From Marinobacterium alkalitolerans (GTDB lineage Bacteria > Pseudomonadota > Gammaproteobacteria > Pseudomonadales > Balneatricaceae), in NCBI RefSeq assembly GCF_017776525.1, contig NZ_JACVEW010000002.1:124001-188000 (forward strand): a stretch of 64,000 nucleotides of DNA, written 5' to 3'. Every line of letters starts with the position of its first letter. Positions within the stretch are counted from its first letter, which is position 1. A model generated the notes under the pieces. The model saw nothing but the letters and a program-made list of their open reading frames with translations. It had not been told where the DNA came from and did not search any database. Shown piece by piece: positions 1-7,992 of this stretch. Both the position numbers and the translations under genes were made by a program.

Positions 1-73
1 TGAAGTGCAGCTGAACGTGATTGCCAAGCGGGTGCTGAACCTGCCGGATGCCCCCAAAGGAGGTGCCAAATGA
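1..73 (+). CDS. Acyl-CoA dehydrogenase, C-terminal end only
   Basis: Only the last 23 codons are inside the window, read from base 2 to the TGA at 71-73. They give a tail with the segment NVIAKRVLNLP. This resembles the end of acyl-CoA dehydrogenases, where a helix of the form NIIAERMLGLP closes the protein; the same helix is seen in the gene at 38725-39891. The stop overlaps the start of the next dehydrogenase gene (ATGA), so the two are translationally coupled. They probably form a mixed two-subunit enzyme. Family assignment rests on a short tail and on context. Confidence 0.6.
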   Translation, partial: EVQLNVIAKRVLNLPDAPKGGAK

Positions 74-1203
74 GCCTGATCTACAACGAAGAGCAGCGCA
101 TGCTGCTGGACACGGCGCAGGAGTTCTTTGCCGAACGCAGCCCCGTTGCATCACTGCGCGCACTGCGTGACAGCGGCGATGAGCTGGGCTTTGAACCGGC
201 AGTCTGGCAGGAGATGACCGAGTTGGGCTGGAGTGCCATCCCTTTTCCCGAAAGCCTCGGCGGTCTTGAGTTCGGGTATACCGGCATGGGGGCCGTATTC
301 GAGTCGGCGGGGCGTCATCTGAGTGCCTCGCCGCTGCTCTCGTCCATCGTGCTCTGCGGCTCCATTCTGGAGCTGGGGGGCAGCGAAGCGCAGCAGTCCC
401 GATGGCTGGCCGAACTGATTGCAGGCAGCAAACGCCTGGCGCTGGCGGTGGATGAGGGCGCCCGTCATGATCCTGCCCGCATCAGCCTGAGTGCCGTGCG
501 TACCGATACCGGTTTTCAGCTGGATGGGGACAAGGTAATGGTCGTCGACGGCTTGCAGGCCGACGGCTGGATCGTCGCGGCACGCACCGGTGAGGCCGAT
601 GATGCCCTGAGCCTGTTCATCGTGCCAGCAGGTACGCCGGGCGTTGAGCTTAAACGTCAGAACCTGATCGACTCGCGCAACACGGCTCGCCTGTGCCTGC
701 AGCATGTTCAGGTCGGACCGGAGCAGTTGATCGGTGAGCTGGACCGGGGGGCGCAGGTACTGGAGCAGGCGCTGGATCGGGGGCGAGCCTGTATCGCTGC
801 CGAGCTGCAGGGGGCCTGTGAAGCACTGTTTCAGACCACGCTGGAATACCTGCGAACCCGTGTGCAGTTCGACGTGCCCATCGGCTCGTTCCAGGCGCTG
901 CAGCACCGTGCGGCCTGGATGCATGTCGAGCTTGAACTGGCACGCTCCAGCCTGATGGCTGCACTGGACGCGATCGACTCCGGTAGTGATCAGGCACCGC
1001 GCCTGGTGAGTCTGGCCAAGTGGAAAGTGGGCCAGATGGCCGACAAGGTCAGCAGCGAGTCGATCCAGATGCACGGAGGCATCGGGGTGACCGACGAGCT
1101 GGACGTGGGCCTCTATTTCAAGCGGATTCGTGTCCTGCAGGCGCTGCTGGGTGATGCGGATTATCACCTTGAACGTGCAGCCTCCCTGCTGGACGCTGCC
1201 TGA
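70..1203 (+). CDS. Acyl-CoA dehydrogenase, probable non-catalytic partner subunit
   Basis: A 377-residue acyl-CoA dehydrogenase: FAD-dependent alpha,beta-desaturation of an acyl-CoA, with electrons passed to ETF. The N-terminal helical domain, middle beta domain and C-terminal helical domain are all present; the segment near residue 340 (IQMHGGIGVTDE) is the usual family motif. At the place where medium-chain enzymes carry the catalytic Glu (YEGT), this protein reads LLGD, so the canonical base is missing. In actinobacterial steroid degraders such subunits pair with a catalytic partner in alpha2beta2 enzymes. The upstream overlapping gene ending at 73 is the likely partner. The start ATG lies 9 bases after an AAAGGAGG ribosome-binding site. 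Substrate is unknown; a side-chain acyl-CoA of a polycyclic compound is an inference from the neighbourhood. Confidence 0.85.
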   Translation: MSLIYNEEQRMLLDTAQEFFAERSPVASLRALRDSGDELGFEPAVWQEMTELGWSAIPFPESLGGLEFGYTGMGAVFESAGRHLSASPLLSSIVLCGSILELGGSEAQQSRWLAELIAGSKRLALAVDEGARHDPARISLSAVRTDTGFQLDGDKVMVVDGLQADGWIVAARTGEADDALSLFIVPAGTPGVELKRQNLIDSRNTARLCLQHVQVGPEQLIGELDRGAQVLEQALDRGRACIAAELQGACEALFQTTLEYLRTRVQFDVPIGSFQALQHRAAWMHVELELARSSLMAALDAIDSGSDQAPRLVSLAKWKVGQMADKVSSESIQMHGGIGVTDELDVGLYFKRIRVLQALLGDADYHLERAASLLDAA

Positions 1204-1309
1204 CCCTTTGGCAGGGGGCCTCCGCCCTCTGCCCATTCCCTTCCTCGAACGATGAATGCGCCCTGCGCGGTCCTGCGTATGTGCGCGGTGTAACCCATGA
1301 GAGATCGCG

Positions 1310-2983
1310 ATGAAAATAAAAACAAAATTTCTCACCCTCTCGATAGTTCCCATGATGCTGGTGGTGCTGTCCGTCATGCTGGTGGTGCAGTGGCAACTGG
1401 AGACTCTGGAGCAGAGTGAGGTCGAGATTGTCCGTCAGGAAATGATCAAAACACGCCAGCAGGAGCTGCAGAACTATATCGACATGGCGATGGGTGCCAT
1501 TCGTCCCCTGCAGCACCGTCTGGATATGCGGTACAACGAGAAGATCGCCCAGGCCAAGGAAGTGCTGAATGGCATGACTTTTGGCGAAAACGGCTTCGTG
1601 TATGGCTATGACCTGGATGGCAATATCGTCTTTCACTCCGGTAACCAGGAGATGGTCGGTAAATCGGTTATCGACCTTGAAGACCCCAATGGCGTGCCTT
1701 TTGTGCAGGAAATCATTGATACCGCGCTCGATGGGGGTGGCTTCGTGCGGTTTCACTGGCCACGCGAAGCAGGCGGTGAGCCATCGCCCCGACTGACCTA
1801 CGCCAAGGAGATCGAAGTCTGGGGCTGGGTGATCGCCACGGGCTTCTACACGGACGATATCGATGCCGAAGTGGCCCGTCGCGAGGCGAGTATTGGCCAT
1901 ACCATCAACCAGATCATGATCTGGATTCTGCTCTCGGGGCTGGTGCTGGCGCTGCTGGTCAGTGCGGTCAATCTGCTGTTGTCGCGCCGTATTCTGGGGC
2001 CGCTGCAGCAGACCGCTCAGGCGCTGCTGGACATTGCCGAAGGAGAGGGCGACCTGACCCGGCGTCTGGCGGTACACAGCCGTGACGAAGTGGGTGATGT
2101 GGCGCGCGGTTTTAACGGATTCGTGGAGAAAATCCATCAACTGGTACAGGAAGTACAACATGCCGTTGCTTCGTTGAGTCGTTCCACAGAATCCATGACC
2201 GAGGTGGTCAGTCAGACCCAGTCGGATACCTGGCGTCAGCGGGAAAACACCGGCCGCACGGCGAATGCGATCAAGGAGATGGTCACGGCCGTGCAGGAGG
2301 TGGCGACCAGTGCAGCTCAGGCGGCCGAAGCGGCACAGCGGGCTGATACTGATGCCCGAGGTGGCGACAGAGTAGTGTCCGAAACCATCGAGTCGATCAA
2401 CCGCCTTGCGGACGATGTGCACCGCTCGGCCGAGGTGATTCTGAAGCTGGGGCAGGATGCCGACAACATCGGCAGCGTCGTCTCGGTGATCAGCGATATT
2501 GCGGAGCAGACCAACCTGCTGGCACTGAACGCGGCCATTGAAGCGGCCCGGGCGGGGGATCAGGGACGTGGCTTTTCCGTGGTGGCTGATGAGGTACGCA
2601 CCCTGGCCAGCCGCACTCAGCAGAGCACTGACGAGATTCAGCAGATGATCGAACGGCTGCAGAGTGGCGCGCGCGAAGCGGTGAACGTAATGGGCAACAG
2701 CCGTGAGCAGAGCAGTGCAACGACCGAGCGCGCAGCGGATGCCAGCCAGTCACTGCAACACATTACGACCTCGGTGGCGACCATCAACGAGATGAACACC
2801 CAGATCGCCGGTGCTGCCGAGCAACAGACGGCGGTGGCTGCCGAAATCGAAAGCAGCGTGAACCAGGTGGCGGAAATTGCCGACAAGGCCGAGCAGAACG
2901 CCCAGGTGTTGGCCGACACCACTCAGGGAATGAGCGAACTGGAGCAGCGGCTGAGCAAGCTGGTGATGGCGTTCAAGGTGTGA
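1310..2983 (+). CDS. Methyl-accepting chemotaxis protein with Cache sensor
   Basis: A 557-residue inner-membrane chemoreceptor. A first membrane helix spans about residues 9-30, followed by a periplasmic single-Cache domain (about 40-190, with a [18 protein letters not shown] stretch typical of sCache_2). A second membrane helix lies near 200-225, then HAMP, then a cytoplasmic signalling domain ending at the C-terminus. The hairpin tip shows the conserved [20 protein letters not shown] block that binds CheA/CheW. sCache_2 domains commonly bind small organic acids, but the ligand here cannot be read from sequence. The gene stands alone between a catabolic operon and the fic region; a GAGAG sequence about 8 bases upstream supports the ATG. 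It may guide the cell toward the substrate of the nearby pathway, which is inference. Confidence 0.93.
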   Translation: MKIKTKFLTLSIVPMMLVVLSVMLVVQWQLETLEQSEVEIVRQEMIKTRQQELQNYIDMAMGAIRPLQHRLDMRYNEKIAQAKEVLNGMTFGENGFVYGYDLDGNIVFHSGNQEMVGKSVIDLEDPNGVPFVQEIIDTALDGGGFVRFHWPREAGGEPSPRLTYAKEIEVWGWVIATGFYTDDIDAEVARREASIGHTINQIMIWILLSGLVLALLVSAVNLLLSRRILGPLQQTAQALLDIAEGEGDLTRRLAVHSRDEVGDVARGFNGFVEKIHQLVQEVQHAVASLSRSTESMTEVVSQTQSDTWRQRENTGRTANAIKEMVTAVQEVATSAAQAAEAAQRADTDARGGDRVVSETIESINRLADDVHRSAEVILKLGQDADNIGSVVSVISDIAEQTNLLALNAAIEAARAGDQGRGFSVVADEVRTLASRTQQSTDEIQQMIERLQSGAREAVNVMGNSREQSSATTERAADASQSLQHITTSVATINEMNTQIAGAAEQQTAVAAEIESSVNQVAEIADKAEQNAQVLADTTQGMSELEQRLSKLVMAFKV

Positions 2984-3013
2984 GGGTCGGTCAAGCAAGG
3001 TTCGCAATATCAA

Positions 3014-3033
3014 ACCCGGCCTATTGGCCGGGT
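3014..3033. terminator. GC-rich hairpin after the chemoreceptor gene
   Basis: ACCCGGCC and GGCCGGGT form an 8-bp stem with a TATT loop, between the end of the chemoreceptor gene and the convergent fic remnant. There is no T-run on either side, so it may slow or process transcripts rather than act as a strong intrinsic terminator. Confidence 0.4.
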
Positions 3034-3067
3034 AGTGCAGCTGATCTTTGAGACAGGGAGCATTTCT

Positions 3068-3667
3068 TTACGGCGGTGTAAAGCGGTCGCCGATACAATG
3101 GTCAAATACCACTTTCATCGCTCGGAAGTCGCAGGTTGCCGAGTCGATGCTTGCCTTGAGCCAGAGGTCGGGTTCCACACTTTCCCAGTCAACTTCAAAC
3201 CCTGCATTGATAATGATGAAATCACACCACATGCGCATGATTCGACCATTTCCCTCCCTGAATGGGTGAATCATGTTCAGGTCTCCGCAGGATTCAGCCA
3301 TATTGCAAACCAGTTCTTCGCGAGAACAGTTTGACAGCCAGTCCTGGTGTTCAAGTGCATGGAACAGCTTGTCAGCTTCGGGCTTGATTCGGCTGACGGT
3401 ACAGAAGCGAGTCGAACCTTTGGATATGTCCGTTGTGCGTATTTTGCCTGCCCATGTGTATACGTCAGAAAACAGGCATTCGTGCAGATTTTGTAGAAAG
3501 GTCAGATCCTAGGGTGGGCTTTTGAACTCAATTTTTTCACTGGCAATAGTGGTCAGGTCCCGTTCCGCTTGCTCCAAAGCGATTGCGTCCACTATGCCCA
3601 GCTTGTTGCTCAGTACCTGTGTTCCCGGAATGCAGTAAGGGTCATCCCCTGTGCCGTACTTTTCCAA
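3068..3667 (-). pseudogene. fic: fic, Fic-domain AMP-transferase interrupted by an amber codon
   Basis: Reading leftward from a TTG at 3667, one frame of 200 codons matches a full-length Fic protein (the E. coli protein is 200 residues). It runs through DPYCIPGTQVLSNKLGI at the N-terminus, VYTWAGKIRTTDISKG in the middle and the catalytic motif HPFREGNGR at 3242-3268, ending with TAA at 3068-3070. Codon 53 (3509-3511) is TAG. The residues on both sides align with the family, so a single substitution or sequencing error explains it. Fic enzymes transfer AMP to Thr/Tyr/Ser of target proteins. As read, translation stops at 52 residues; the downstream piece containing the motif could start at the ATG at 3301 but would lack half of the fold. 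It directly follows yhfG, the antitoxin-type partner. Confidence 0.85.
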
Positions 3668-3669
3668 TA

Positions 3670-3837
3670 TCAGCTCGCGGCCTTGGGTGTGTGATGACGA
3701 ATGGCTTCCGCTTTGGATGTGGGGGCCTGATCCGTTTGAGTCATATCGAACCCTTCAAGACGCAGGCTCGCCTTGTAATTGCGGCGTCGTACCCTGGAAA
3801 AATAGGCAGCTTTGACAGCATGGGCATCTTGTTTCAC
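3670..3837 (-). CDS. yhfG: YhfG-family antitoxin of the Fic system
   Basis: A 55-residue protein (same length as E. coli YhfG) starting at GTG 3837, with GGAG five to eight bases upstream. Its core NYKASLRLEGFD carries the SxxxEG inhibition motif (Ser24, Glu28, Gly29), which in class I Fic systems inserts a Glu into the ATP site of the toxin. The N-terminal part is rich in basic residues. The TGA at 3670-3672 lies just before the TTG start of fic, so the two are a coupled pair. The antitoxin frame is intact while the toxin frame is interrupted, as expected when a toxin has been inactivated. The gene is too short to be found by size-limited gene callers. Confidence 0.8.
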   Translation of the reverse strand: MKQDAHAVKAAYFSRVRRRNYKASLRLEGFDMTQTDQAPTSKAEAIRHHTPKAAS

Positions 3838-3840
3838 GGT

Positions 3841-3951
3841 TTACTCCGTTTTCAGCGTTAATTGCCTGCCATTCAGTATAGCAAGTGTCTGTTGGGCACC
3901 ATACTCGACCTTGCCCTTGGCATCATGCCATAGAAAAACCTCGGTTCCCAA
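3841..3951 (-). CDS. Possible small upstream ORF or gene remnant (36 codons)
   Basis: An open frame ends with TAA at 3841-3843, overlapping the ribosome-binding site of yhfG. It can start at TTG 3951, or further up at CTG just after the terminator at 3988-4014. The product reads roughly TEVFLWHDAKGKVEYGAQQ in the middle, which looks protein-like, but I do not recognise a family. It could be the tail of a lost gene, since the frame stays open back toward the terminator, or a leader peptide coupled to yhfG. No clear ribosome-binding site precedes the TTG. Confidence 0.25.
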   Translation of the reverse strand: MGTEVFLWHDAKGKVEYGAQQTLAILNGRQLTLKTE

Positions 3952-3987
3952 GTGCCGCCTCAGGCGGTGTTCTGGCGTGTACTCCAG

Positions 3988-4014
3988 AAAAAAGAGCAGG
4001 GCCCGAAGGCCCTG
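3988..4014 (-). terminator. Rho-independent terminator of the OYE/hydrolase operon
   Basis: On the minus strand CAGGGCC, a TTCG tetraloop and GGCCCTG form a perfect 7-bp stem, followed by CTC and six T residues. It begins a few bases after the stop of the reductase gene at 4018, so it ends that operon. Confidence 0.9.
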
Positions 4015-4017
4015 TCA

Positions 4018-6147
4018 TCAAAGCGTGATTGCTGCTTTCATCCCGGTTTTCAGGGCCCCTTCGATATAGGCCACTTCGTTGCCGTCACCGATGTTGATCA
4101 CTTCGATGCCCTGCTGGGCCAGTGACTGACTGAAGCCTGGGTTGGGTTCGGCGCCAATGGCGAGAACGACAGAGTCGGCCGTGATCTCCTGAGCCGTGCC
4201 GTCGGCATCGATGTACTGGACGCTCTTTTTGCCGATGCCCTGTACTTGAACGTTTTTCTGCAGGCTGACCTGATGCGTGTCCAGGTTATGCAGCACTTTC
4301 CAGCGGCGCACGATCGACAGTTCGGCCCCCAAGTCCGGGCCGGGTTCGAGGACCTGCACCTTGCGGCCGCGCTCGACCAGGAACTCGGCCAGCTCCAGTC
4401 CGACCAGGCCGCCCCCGATGATGACCACGTTTTTGCCCAGCGGCATCCAGAGTTTGGACAGGCTCTGCATCGCTTCTGTGCTGTCCGTGACACCGACCAG
4501 TGAACCTGATTTCATCATCATGCGCTGGGTGACGCTGAGCTTGCGCTTGGCAATCTCATCGCCTTCACCGGTCATCAGCTTGCGCAGCTCGTCCCCTGAC
4601 CAGACGTGTTTCTGGTCGGCACCCAGGATATCCGGCGCGTTGCGGCTGGCACCAACGGCTACGATCACCTGATCGGGTTGCAGTGCCTTAATCAGGGCGT
4701 CGTCAGCGCTGGTGTTGAGCCGCACATCTATCGGCAGGTCACGCACCTGCTTGATCAGGTAATCCAGCAGCGGCCCGTTCTCGGGGTAGGCCAGCGCGGC
4801 GAAGAAGAGGGTGCCACCCAGTCGACCGCTGCGCTCCACCAGCGTGACCTGATGACCGCGCAGGGCACTGACACGGGCGGCTTCCAGTCCGGCAGGGCCG
4901 CCGCCTACGACCAGCACTTTCCTGGGGCTGTCGCTGGCGATCAGCTGCAGTTCGGATTCGTGACCGGTCTGCGGGTTGACGGCACATTTGACGCGCTCGT
5001 TAACGAAAATCTGGCTGACACAGGCATAACAGTAGATGCAGGGAAGCACATCGGCTGCACGATTGTCTCTCAGCTTGTTGGGCAGTTCGGGGTCGGCAAG
5101 CAGCTTGCGGCCCATGGCCACGAAGTCGCACTTGCCCTCGGCAACTGCCTTGTCGGCAACATCCGGGTCGATACGTCCTGCTGCGGTGACCGGAATATCC
5201 AACGCCTTGCGCATGTGGGCGGCCCAGTCGAGGAACATGGCCCGGGTTTGTGGAATCGGGGCTTTGGTGAAGGCGTTACCGCTGCTCAGGTTGGCATAGG
5301 CCGACACGCTGACCAGATCGATACCTGCTTCCTGCGCCATCTGAGCGGTGCGGGTGGCGTCCTCAAGGCTGATCCCGCCGGGCAGGTCCAGCTCGATGGC
5401 ATCCATACGCATCCAGACCGGGAAGTCTCGACCTACCCGCTCACGCACGGCGTGGATCACTTCCAGCAACAGGCGGGCGCGGTTTTCCAGCGGGCCGCCA
5501 TATTCGTCGTCACGCCGGTTGTAATAGGGCGAGAGAAAACCGGCAATGATATAGGTGTGGCCGGCATGGATTTCGACCCCGTCAAAGCCGGCTTTTTTCG
5601 CGCGCTCCGCCGCATCGGCGAACCAGGTGACCATCTGCCGGATATCGTCCTTGTCCATCACACGGATGCGCACGCCGGATTTTTCCCGGCCCTTGGATGA
5701 GCTGATGAAGCGGCCCAACTCCGACTGGGTCAGCGAGGCAAACATGTCGGTATTGGCAGCCGGGGGCATTGAGGGCACCCAGAGCTCACGCCCTTCGGCC
5801 AGGTCGCGTACCGAGGTCTTGCCTGCATGCTGAAGCTGCATGGCGATCCTGGCGCCGTGCCTGTGCACTCGGTCGGTCAGCTGCTTGAGTCCGGGAATGA
5901 AATCGTCAGACGAAACGCCGACCTGAAACGGCTCGGCGGTACCGGCCGGATAAGCGATGGAACACACGCCCATGGTGAGCATGCCTGCACCACCCTTGGC
6001 ACGGGCTTCATAGAACGCCTGAATACGCTCGCCACAGGTGCCATCCTGCTCGGCGTAGTTGGAGCCCATCGGGGCCATCAGAATGCGGTTCTTCAGCTCC
6101 ATTGAGCCAATTTTGCCGGGTATGAAAAGATGCTGAAACGCGGCCAT
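4018..6147 (-). CDS. Multidomain NADH:flavin oxidoreductase (Old Yellow Enzyme / dienoyl-CoA reductase type)
   Basis: A 709-residue enzyme with the FadH/BaiCD/2-enoate reductase layout. An N-terminal FMN-binding TIM barrel (about 1-370) is followed by a four-cysteine iron-sulfur motif (CIYCYAC then a Cys 12 residues on, about 390-410). The FAD/NAD(P)-binding halves follow, with VVGGGPAGLEAARV and VIIGGGLVGLELAEF. Such enzymes reduce enone or dienoyl C=C bonds; BaiCD acts on 3-oxo-delta4 steroids. The barrel segment EIHAGHTYIIAGFLSPYYN is closer in feel to the enoate/BaiCD branch than to E. coli FadH, but that is a judgement by eye. The ATG at 6147 is preferred over the longer frame to 6201 because AGGAG sits just before it. 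It follows the hydrolase gene in one operon, so its substrate is probably a product of that ring-degradation route. Confidence 0.88.
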   Translation of the reverse strand: MAAFQHLFIPGKIGSMELKNRILMAPMGSNYAEQDGTCGERIQAFYEARAKGGAGMLTMGVCSIAYPAGTAEPFQVGVSSDDFIPGLKQLTDRVHRHGARIAMQLQHAGKTSVRDLAEGRELWVPSMPPAANTDMFASLTQSELGRFISSSKGREKSGVRIRVMDKDDIRQMVTWFADAAERAKKAGFDGVEIHAGHTYIIAGFLSPYYNRRDDEYGGPLENRARLLLEVIHAVRERVGRDFPVWMRMDAIELDLPGGISLEDATRTAQMAQEAGIDLVSVSAYANLSSGNAFTKAPIPQTRAMFLDWAAHMRKALDIPVTAAGRIDPDVADKAVAEGKCDFVAMGRKLLADPELPNKLRDNRAADVLPCIYCYACVSQIFVNERVKCAVNPQTGHESELQLIASDSPRKVLVVGGGPAGLEAARVSALRGHQVTLVERSGRLGGTLFFAALAYPENGPLLDYLIKQVRDLPIDVRLNTSADDALIKALQPDQVIVAVGASRNAPDILGADQKHVWSGDELRKLMTGEGDEIAKRKLSVTQRMMMKSGSLVGVTDSTEAMQSLSKLWMPLGKNVVIIGGGLVGLELAEFLVERGRKVQVLEPGPDLGAELSIVRRWKVLHNLDTHQVSLQKNVQVQGIGKKSVQYIDADGTAQEITADSVVLAIGAEPNPGFSQSLAQQGIEVINIGDGNEVAYIEGALKTGMKAAITL

Positions 6148-6197
6148 GGAGTTACTCCTGAATGAACATTGAGTGTGCAGTGACAGGGGACATGGCT

Positions 6198-7028
6198 TCA
6201 ACCCTGTTGCAGGAAATCAAGGCAGGTGCGGTTGAACAGGTCAGTATGCTCGACCTGAACCCAGTGGCCGCAGCGGTTCAACATCAGAAAACGTGCCTCG
6301 GGTGCCTTGTCGAGAAACTTGAACACGCCTTCGACCGGGTTGAACCGGTCATTGTTGCCCCAGAAACCCAGGATCGGGCAGGTCAGCTCACTCAGGCGCT
6401 TGGTCATGTTGGGCACCATCATGGTCGAGAACAGGTTGGCCGGCTGAGTGACGGCCACTGCGGCGCGCTCTGCCAGCAGCTCGTCTTCGAGTTGAGAGGC
6501 GTCAAACAGCTGAAGCTGCATTACCTGACGCATCTCTTCCACCCCCATGGGGCCCTGACCATAGACTTCCACCATGCGCTGGATGCCTTCCATCTGGAAA
6601 TAGGTTTCCCGCTCTTCGACGCCACCGGGTGCCATCAGGACAAGACGATCAACGGTCGTTGGGTGTGTCAGGGCCTGTCCCAGTGCAATGGCTCCGCCCA
6701 GTGAGTTGCCCAGCAACGTGCAGCGTTCAATGCCGGTGGCCTGCAGGAACTGGTTCAGGCACTCGACAAAAAATTCCAGATTGTAGTGGGCGTCTTCCGG
6801 CTTGCTTGAGCGGCCAAAGCCGGGCAGGTCGAGCACGATATTGCGGTACCCGGCCTCGGTAAATACGGGATAGTTGGTTTTGAAGTTGCTGTAGCCACTG
6901 GCACCGGGTCCGCTGCCGTGCAGCCAGAGTACGACCGGGCCTTCACCCACGTCCAGGTAGTGCAGTGTCAGGCCATTTTCGAGTTGGGCGTAATGGCCGA
7001 TTGGCAGAGGCAGGTCCTGATGATCCAT
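6198..7028 (-). CDS. Meta-cleavage-product hydrolase (alpha/beta hydrolase, BphD/HsaD/TesD type)
   Basis: A 276-residue C-C bond hydrolase. It shows the oxyanion-hole segment HGSGPGASGYSNF, the nucleophile elbow GNSLGG, the acid in WGNNDRFNP and the catalytic His in RCGHWVQVEH, a complete Ser-Asp-His triad. Members cleave the vinylogous 1,5-diketone made by extradiol ring opening. In steroid degradation this step splits 4,9-DSHA into HIP and a C4-C5 hydroxydienoate. The ATG at 7028 has AAGGAG upstream; the open frame continues further but without a start signal. It is the first gene of a leftward operon with the OYE reductase. It shares an upstream motif with the extradiol dioxygenase operon at 33.3 kb, which supports consecutive steps in the same pathway. 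Confidence 0.88.
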   Translation of the reverse strand: MDHQDLPLPIGHYAQLENGLTLHYLDVGEGPVVLWLHGSGPGASGYSNFKTNYPVFTEAGYRNIVLDLPGFGRSSKPEDAHYNLEFFVECLNQFLQATGIERCTLLGNSLGGAIALGQALTHPTTVDRLVLMAPGGVEERETYFQMEGIQRMVEVYGQGPMGVEEMRQVMQLQLFDASQLEDELLAERAAVAVTQPANLFSTMMVPNMTKRLSELTCPILGFWGNNDRFNPVEGVFKFLDKAPEARFLMLNRCGHWVQVEHTDLFNRTCLDFLQQG

Positions 7029-7113
7029 AGTGTTCTCCTTATTATGGGGCGGTGCGCTGTGCACCACTGACAGATCGGGTTGTGAACATCCTCTTACCCG
7101 GCCATGCAAGCGG

Positions 7114-7168
7114 CATCGTCCATTCAGACCAGTGCAGGCGGGAGGCGGGTTAGTCTTGATGGACGATG
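7114..7168. promoter_or_regulatory. Inverted repeat operator candidate in the divergent promoter region
   Basis: CATCGTCCATTCAGAC (7114-7129) and GTCTTGATGGACGATG (7153-7168) are inverted copies that differ at two positions, with 23 bases between them. They lie between the divergent hydrolase and SDR genes. The right arm, TTAGTCTTGATGGACGATG at 7150-7168, recurs with one mismatch at 33237-33255 in front of the extradiol dioxygenase operon, in the same orientation. A dimeric regulator controlling both directions is the simplest reading. Confidence 0.65.
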
Positions 7169-7253
7169 TCGCCTCTTTTCCCCTCGTTGAATATGCATCA
7201 CACAACAAGAACCGAAACAGGATGTGCCGGACGGCACAGTGGAGGCATGTGTG

Positions 7254-7985
7254 ATGAAACATCAGGACCAGGTGGTTTTCGTAACCGGCGCCGGGCAGGG
7301 TATGGGTCAAGCGATCGTCAAACACTTTGCGGCGCAGGGTGCCAGGGTAGCTGCCGTGGACATCAATCAGGAGGCGGCCGAGCAGACGGCGGCAGCGGCG
7401 GAAGGTGAAGTGATCGCCATCGCCTGTGATATCGCCAACAGCGAATCGGTCAAGGGTGCGATGACACAGGTGAAAGAGGCGTTCGGGCGTCTTGATGTGG
7501 TCGTCAACAATGCCGGTACCGGTGCCGTGGATGAGTTTCTGAACACGCCGGATGAAAACTGGGACCGAGTCATCGGTGTGAACCTCAAGGGCACCTTCCT
7601 GTGCTGCCGTGAAGGAGCACGCCTGATGCTGGAAAACGGCGGAGGGGCCATCATCAACGTGTCCAGCTCTGCAGCCGTTTCAGGTGAAGGCCCGAGCCAC
7701 TATGTCGCCTCCAAGGCCGGTGTTATGGGCCTGACCCGCAGCATCGCGCGTGAGCTGGCGCCCAATGGCATTCGCGTGAATACCCTGGTGCCGGGCGCCA
7801 CCAATACGCCGATGATGCAGGGCATCCCCGAGGAGTGGATGGAGCAGATGATCAGTGCCATTCCGCTGGGCCGCATGGCCGAGCCGGAAGATGTGGCCAA
7901 GGTGGCGTCTTTCCTGGCCAGTGATGATGCCGGCTTTGTGACCGGACAAAACATCGCTGTTAACGGCGGCATGGTATTCATCTGA
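7254..7985 (+). CDS. Short-chain dehydrogenase/reductase
   Basis: A 243-residue classical SDR using NAD(P). The Rossmann motif TGAGQGMG is at residues 11-18, NNAG near 85-90, and the catalytic Ser and YxxxK are in the segment SSSAAVSGEGPSHYVASK. GGAGG eight bases upstream fixes the ATG at 7254; the longer frame has no ribosome-binding site. It opens a five-gene operon (SDR, NTF2-like, CoA ligase, thiolase-like, DUF35-MaoC) transcribed away from the hydrolase/OYE operon. It probably oxidises a ring or side-chain hydroxyl or a 3-hydroxyacyl-CoA of the same substrate; the exact reaction is not visible. Confidence 0.9.
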   Translation: MKHQDQVVFVTGAGQGMGQAIVKHFAAQGARVAAVDINQEAAEQTAAAAEGEVIAIACDIANSESVKGAMTQVKEAFGRLDVVVNNAGTGAVDEFLNTPDENWDRVIGVNLKGTFLCCREGARLMLENGGGAIINVSSSAAVSGEGPSHYVASKAGVMGLTRSIARELAPNGIRVNTLVPGATNTPMMQGIPEEWMEQMISAIPLGRMAEPEDVAKVASFLASDDAGFVTGQNIAVNGGMVFI

Positions 7986-7992
7986 GGTGCGT

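Noticed and set aside
151-1377. Long open frame on the minus strand across the acyl-CoA dehydrogenase
   Set aside because: It is the mirror of a clear gene in GC-rich DNA, has no ribosome-binding site and no family features. The same applies to long opposite-strand frames at 1118-2422, 9444-10592, 10617-11537, 25900-27504, 36757-38208, 41234-43096 and 45343-46587.
3509-3511. TAG in fic as a programmed recoding (pyrrolysine-type) codon
   Set aside because: Fic proteins have no recoded residue there, the codon is outside the active site, and no downstream element suggests recoding.
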